A DNA stretch of 8,827 nt, taken from NCBI GenBank assembly GCA_035455265.1, contig DATIFK010000120.1, positions 1 to 8,827 on the forward strand. The letters run 5' to 3'. This DNA comes from MGOM01 sp035455265. GTDB lineage: Bacteria; Chloroflexota; Anaerolineae; Anaerolineales; E44-bin32. Position 1 is the stretch's first letter, and each line of letters begins with the position of its first letter. Position numbers and translations under genes: made by a program. Positions 6,380 through 8,827 of the stretch are shown here, in pieces. The notes beneath the pieces are model-generated. The model did no database searches. It was not told the origin of the DNA and was given only the letters and a program-made list of their open reading frames with translations.

Positions 6380-7435
6380 ATGAGGCTGCTCTGGCCCTGG
6401 TTCTCCTTGCTCCTGCTCCTGATTCCGACGGTCCTGGCGACCTACCTATGGATCCTGCGGCGCAAGCGGCGCCAGGCGGTCCGCTTCTCCAGCCTGGACC
6501 TCCTGCGAGACGCCATTCCGCGACGGTCGCGCTGGCGACGCCACCTACCGTTCGCCCTGTTCCTCGCCGCGCTGGCCAGCCTGAGCATGGCCCTGGCGCG
6601 CCCGGTGGCCGATGTGGAAGTCCCACTGAGCCGCACGACGATCGTCCTCTCGATGGACGTCTCCCGCAGCATGTGCTCGACCGATGTTCAACCCAACCGG
6701 TTGACGGTGGCGCAGCGGGCGGCGCTGGCGTTTGTGGACGAGCTGCCGCCGGGCACTCGAATGGGGATCGTCGCTTTCTCGGACTCGGCCCAGATCGTCG
6801 TGACTCCCACGGGAGACCAAAGGGTCTTGCGTGAGGCGATCGAGGGTCTGACGACCTCCATCGGCACCGCTATCGGCAGCGCGACCCTCAAGGCGATCGA
6901 CGCCATCGCGAATGCGAACCCGAATGTCGTGCCCAGCGGGGTGGACCTCAGCCTGGGGGAGGATGCTCCCCCCAGGGCCGGCTACGAGCCGGACATCATC
7001 GTGCTCTTGACGGATGGGGCGAACACGCGCGGCCCGCAGCCGCTGGACGCCGCACAGCAAGCGGCCGATCGCCGCGTGCGTGTCTTCACCGTCGGTTTCG
7101 GCACGACCCGGCCGGGCCCCCTGGTCTGTACGGCCGCGCAGCTGGGGGGAGATGTCTTCGGCGGTGGGGGATTCGGCGGAGGCTTTGGCCAGGGCGGGCT
7201 GCGGCGCTACTTGCTGCTCGACGAGCCCACGCTACAGGAAGTGGCCAGCCTGACGGGCGGGACCTACTATCGAGCCGAGAACTCCGACCAGCTGCTCCAG
7301 GTCTTCCTGGGATTACCCAGTCAAATCGCCCTGCAGAAGCAGGTCCTCGAGCTTACCGTAGCGTTCTTGGCGGCAGGCGCCCTGCTGGCAGTCCTGGCCA
7401 TCAGCCTGTCGCTCTGGTGGAATCTGCTGCCTTAG
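6380..7435 (+). CDS. Membrane vWA-domain protein, BatB-like (second of the tandem pair), with Gly-rich insertion
   Basis: The 351-residue protein repeats the plan of its neighbour: helix 1 (about 3-26), a basic cytoplasmic segment (27-55), helix 2 (about 56-73), a vWA domain (about 86-315) and a C-terminal helix (about 322-347). The MIDAS residues are Asp93, Ser95 and Ser97 in MDVSRSM, Thr163 in SIGTAIGSA and Asp212 in LLTDGAN. The TDVQPNRL stretch (101-108) is typical of BatB-type proteins. It differs from its neighbour in a glycine-rich insertion at about 256-273 (DVFGGGGFGGGFGQGG) and a variable loop at 178-204; its Cys residues are at 99 and 250. The gene starts 42 bp after the previous stop. 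The GGAG at 6374-6377 is only 2 nt from the ATG, too close for a good site; a 5-codon ORF at 6366-6383 overlaps the start and might help re-initiation. It ends the operon, 47 bp from the convergent DUF1801 gene. Confidence 0.93.
   Translation: MRLLWPWFSLLLLLIPTVLATYLWILRRKRRQAVRFSSLDLLRDAIPRRSRWRRHLPFALFLAALASLSMALARPVADVEVPLSRTTIVLSMDVSRSMCSTDVQPNRLTVAQRAALAFVDELPPGTRMGIVAFSDSAQIVVTPTGDQRVLREAIEGLTTSIGTAIGSATLKAIDAIANANPNVVPSGVDLSLGEDAPPRAGYEPDIIVLLTDGANTRGPQPLDAAQQAADRRVRVFTVGFGTTRPGPLVCTAAQLGGDVFGGGGFGGGFGQGGLRRYLLLDEPTLQEVASLTGGTYYRAENSDQLLQVFLGLPSQIALQKQVLELTVAFLAAGALLAVLAISLSLWWNLLP
6952..6976 (+). other. Strong internal hairpin in the second vWA gene
   Basis: CCTGGGGGAG (6952-6961) pairs with CTCCCCCCAGG (6966-6976), giving a 10-bp stem with one bulged C and a GATG loop. 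It sits in codons for a variable loop (about SLGEDAPPR, residues 191-199) just before the LLTDGAN strand. No T-run follows, so it is not a standard terminator. Confidence 0.6.
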
Positions 7436-7456
7436 GTATCCGCGAGAAGCTTGCAC

Positions 7457-7496
7457 AGCCGAAAGGCCCAGAACGCGGTCGCCTAGGTCTTCGGCT
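7457..7496. terminator. Possible bidirectional hairpin between convergent genes
   Basis: AGCCGAA (7457-7463) pairs with TTCGGCT (7490-7496), and AGGC (7464-7467) with GCCT (7481-7484), leaving a 5-base bulge and a 13-base loop. It covers the gap between the plus-strand vWA gene and the minus-strand DUF1801 gene and overlaps the end of the latter. There is no T-run on either side, so termination is only suggested by position. Confidence 0.25.
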
Positions 7497-7833
7497 TGCG
7501 CTCCATCGCCTGGCGTATCAGCTTCTTCAGCTCCGCCACCGGTACCTTGTCCGTGGTACTGAAGTTGACGGCACCCTTGGTCGTCTTGATCGCCGGGTGC
7601 CTTTTGCGAAAGCCATCCAACATCGAGCCGCTGTAGGGGTAGAAGGAAACGCCGTCCTTCCAATAGCCCAACCCGACTCGAGCGGGTTTTGTGCCGTAGG
7701 TGGGCACGCCGTAAGCGATGCCGACGGCGGCGCGTGGGTACAAGCCCCGGATGATCTTCTCCAGTCGCAGGAAGAGTTTCTTGCGAGCGCCCGAATCGGC
7801 GGCGATGTACTTCTGGACATCTCTGTTCATCAT
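7483..7833 (-). CDS. DUF1801 (YdhG-like) family protein
   Basis: This 116-residue protein has the compact fold and motifs of the DUF1801 family: an N-terminal helix pair (about 4-30), IAYGVPTY (39-46), GYWKDGVSFYPYSGS (56-70, near the family wording for a beta strand followed by the YPhSG turn), and TTKGAVNF (84-91) before a C-terminal helix (98-113). A few members are described as frataxin-like iron chaperones, but most are uncharacterised, so no reaction is assigned. It is cytoplasmic, with no signal or membrane segment. Two ATGs are adjacent (7833 and 7830); GAGGG (7841-7837) is 3 nt from the first and 6 nt from the second, so the second may be the one used. It lies 54 bp after the PAS gene on the same strand and converges with the vWA operon. 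Confidence 0.9.
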   Translation of the reverse strand: MMNRDVQKYIAADSGARKKLFLRLEKIIRGLYPRAAVGIAYGVPTYGTKPARVGLGYWKDGVSFYPYSGSMLDGFRKRHPAIKTTKGAVNFSTTDKVPVAELKKLIRQAMERKPKT

Positions 7834-7887
7834 CCACCCTCTTGCGGGTGCCGGGGCTCAGATCGGTGGTGTCGCACAGGGGTCGCG

Positions 7888-8331
7888 CTAGGGCCGTTCG
7901 AATTCCGGCGCTCGAGGGGCTCGCGAGCCCACACCCGAAACATGCACATCCTTCCATTCCCCTCGCAGTCGTAGCAACTCTGCCCGATCCTCGGCATCAT
8001 GCAGCTCCTCGATCATTCCCAGGTACTCGCCCTGCGCCGTTCGGATCGGTCGAATTTGCTCGTACAACATTCTTCCGCGGTAGTTCACCCAGCCTTCGTA
8101 GTGGTCGATGGCCCCTGTTCGGATATCCTGAATGAGCTTGGCGACAGCCCCATCGGATTCGACAGGGTGACAGCTGAAGATGGTTGACCCCAGACGCTCC
8201 GCCGGCTCTTCGTGGAGCATGATTCCAGCGACGCGATTGAACAGGACGATCTTGTCATCGCTGTCGATGATGACCAGACCGACGGTGAGGTGATCGGCCA
8301 TGGTCGTCAGGAAACTCGAGGATAGGTCCAA
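7888..8331 (-). CDS. Single PAS-domain protein with a Cys-His-Pro motif
   Basis: Starting at the TTG at 8331, the product is 147 residues: one PAS domain (about 8-112) and a short charged tail. The PAS core is recognisable: VGLVIIDSDDKIVLFNRVAG (17-36), the helical segment ending FSCHP (52-56), and the terminal strand GEYLGMIEELHD (101-112). The FSCHP stretch and the following strand pattern resemble the PAS domain often found after DUF438, where CHPPxS is common; ligand binding by Cys54/His55 is possible but unproven. No kinase, cyclase or DNA-binding output domain is present, so it probably signals by protein contact. The TTG is chosen because AGGGAGG (8344-8338) lies 6 nt upstream; a GTG at 8391 falls in a hairpin loop, and the ATG at 8301 has no ribosome site. 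A candidate -10 lies at 8368-8363. The 3' end carries a 14-bp perfect palindrome (7917-7930). Confidence 0.85.
   Translation of the reverse strand: MDLSSSFLTTMADHLTVGLVIIDSDDKIVLFNRVAGIMLHEEPAERLGSTIFSCHPVESDGAVAKLIQDIRTGAIDHYEGWVNYRGRMLYEQIRPIRTAQGEYLGMIEELHDAEDRAELLRLRGEWKDVHVSGVGSRAPRAPEFERP
7917..7930. repeat. 14-bp perfect palindrome in the 3' end of the PAS gene
   Basis: GGGCTCGCGAGCCC reads identically on both strands. It encodes part of the low-complexity tail beyond the PAS domain (GSRAPR), so protein constraint there is low. It could be a protein-binding site or chance symmetry in GC-rich DNA. Confidence 0.55.
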
Positions 8332-8337
8332 ACCCGG

Positions 8338-8344
8338 CCTCCCT
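8338..8344 (-). promoter_or_regulatory. Ribosome binding site deciding a TTG start
   Basis: AGGGAGG (8344-8338, read on the minus strand) is near-complementary to the 16S tail and lies 6 nt before the TTG at 8331. It is the only well-spaced site near the beginning of the PAS gene. Confidence 0.6.
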
Positions 8345-8362
8345 CTCACCGCTCGCAAGCGT

Positions 8363-8368
8363 ATTCTA
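8363..8368 (-). promoter_or_regulatory. Candidate -10 element for the PAS gene
   Basis: TAGAAT (8368-8363 on the minus strand) matches the -10 consensus at five of six bases and would start transcription near 8356, giving a leader of about 25 nt that includes the AGGGAGG site. No convincing -35 is seen at 16-18 bp spacing. Confidence 0.35.
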
Positions 8369-8376
8369 GCCCACGC

Positions 8377-8404
8377 CGACCCTGGCGCCACGTTTTCAGG
8401 GTCG
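8377..8404 (-). terminator. Hairpin between the small lipoprotein frame and the PAS gene
   Basis: CGACCCTG (8377-8384) and CAGGGTCG (8397-8404) form a perfect 8-bp stem with a 12-base loop, starting 12 bp after the stop at 8417-8419 on the minus strand. No T-run follows in the minus direction. It may separate the upstream gene from the PAS gene transcript. Confidence 0.35.
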
Positions 8405-8416
8405 ACCTCCAGGAAG

Positions 8417-8657
8417 TTAGTACTTGATCGTGATGGTCTTGAAAGTGTGCAGCCGCTGCCCCGAGGCGTCCGTGATGTCGAGGTAGTAGTCGCGGTCCCA
8501 GTAGCCCTTATGGACGATCGTGTGTGGGCGCCTGACCGCCCATGGTATCAACCGGGCTGCAGGCGGCGTTCCACACCGATGCCGCGACCAGGATGAGGGC
8601 AGACCGTGAGCCCGCACGGCCCGCCATGTCCCCACGGTGGGGCCGTTGTACGGCCAT
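8417..8657 (-). pseudogene. Small lipoprotein-like gene, apparently frameshifted
   Basis: A frame beginning at the ATG at 8657 has an excellent ribosome site (GGAGG 8669-8665, 7 nt spacing). It codes for a short Arg-rich start, a hydrophobic stretch (ALILVAASVW, 20-29) and AAC at 31-33, which looks like a lipoprotein signal with Cys33, although Asn at the -3 position is unusual. This frame stops at 8510-8508 after 49 codons. Immediately beyond, the frame shifted by +1 carries a protein-like ending from 8509 to the TAA at 8419-8417: KGYWDRDYYLDIT, then HTFKTITIKY. Joined, the two give about 80 residues. The parent gene may have lost or gained one base near 8510-8560, or the assembly may contain an indel; a programmed +1 shift at CCA-TAA-G is less likely. 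The alternative single long frame from 8734 has a shadow-like N-terminus. I do not recognise the family. Confidence 0.5.
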
Positions 8658-8708
8658 CCCCCGTCCTCCGCCCGGCTCATGCACGCGCCTACCGCGGATG
8701 GCCGAGAC

Positions 8709-8827
8709 TTACCCGCCGGCGATCGCCCCGACAATGCGTAGAGGCTCCCGGCCCGAAGCGACCGCCTCGGGCAGGAGAGTGTCGACCGGTTCGAAGGAGA
8801 TGTCTTCGCCGGCCGCGAAGTAGCGCA
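8709..8827 (-). CDS. C-terminal end of an unrecognised protein (5' end beyond window)
   Basis: Thirty-eight complete codons and a TAA (8711-8709) are visible, with codons starting at 8825. The residues read RYFAAGEDISFEP near the edge and end PLRIVGAIAGG, a composition typical of a folded cytoplasmic protein and rich in G/C at third positions like the other genes here. No family can be named from so short a tail. The next start (8657) is 51 bp downstream on the same strand, so both may belong to one transcript coming from the right of the window. Confidence 0.62.
   Translation of the reverse strand, partial: RYFAAGEDISFEPVDTLLPEAVASGREPLRIVGAIAGG

Noticed and set aside
8389..8391. GTG at 8391 as the start of the PAS gene.
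   Set aside because: It lies in the loop of an 8-bp hairpin, upstream of the candidate -10 at 8368-8363, and its nearest GGAGG is 14 nt away. The TTG at 8331 has a well-placed AGGGAGG.
8542..8823. A 93-codon plus-strand open frame at the right edge.
   Set aside because: It overlaps the minus-strand C-terminal fragment and the lipoprotein signal frame, both with better protein character and a strong ribosome site. Its composition is Pro/Arg/Ser-rich as in shadow frames.

Overview
This is a GC-rich, gene-dense bacterial window, probably chromosomal. Lipoprotein-type signal peptides, a PDZ-less HtrA-like protease and a MoxR/DUF58/double-vWA operon would suit a Chloroflexota-like environmental bacterium. 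That placement is inference from gene content, with no rRNA or marker gene to confirm it. I saw no tRNA, rRNA, CRISPR array, insertion sequence or phage gene.

Layout. (1) Positions 1-1640, minus strand: the 5' 546 codons of a secreted or lipid-anchored protein with an IPT/TIG domain and a right-handed beta-helix. It runs off the left edge. (2) Positions 1641-1965: a divergent intergenic region with a tandem 11-bp-period repeat resembling an OmpR/PhoB-type site. (3) Positions 1966-2376, plus: a stand-alone receiver-domain response regulator, followed by a terminator-like hairpin. (4) Positions 2557-3414, plus: a membrane-anchored trypsin-like (S1C/HtrA) protease without a PDZ domain, preceded by tandem -10-like boxes. 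(5) Positions 3461-7435, plus: a compact operon of MoxR AAA+ ATPase, DUF58 protein and two membrane vWA proteins (BatA/BatB-like). The first three genes overlap. (6) Positions 7483-8331, minus: a DUF1801 (YdhG-like) protein and, upstream of it, a single-PAS protein. (7) Positions 8417-8827, minus: a small lipoprotein reading frame that looks frameshifted, and the last 38 codons of an unrecognised protein entering from the right edge.

How the parts fit. The core is the MoxR-DUF58-vWA-vWA set. In studied relatives the MoxR ATPase acts as a chaperone-like factor on metal-binding (MIDAS) vWA proteins and is linked to envelope or stress functions. Here both vWA domains are predicted to sit outside the cytoplasmic membrane, with the ATPase and DUF58 protein inside. 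The S1C protease lies 46 bp upstream on the same strand and may be co-transcribed, which would pair an extracytoplasmic protease with the complex. The response regulator and PAS protein are small signalling modules without a visible kinase; a link to the operon is speculation.

No clearly new system is proven. The best second looks are the protease-MoxR-vWA linkage, the frameshifted small lipoprotein at 8417-8657, the glycine-rich insertion and strong internal hairpin in the second vWA gene, and the PAS protein with a Cys-His-Pro motif.
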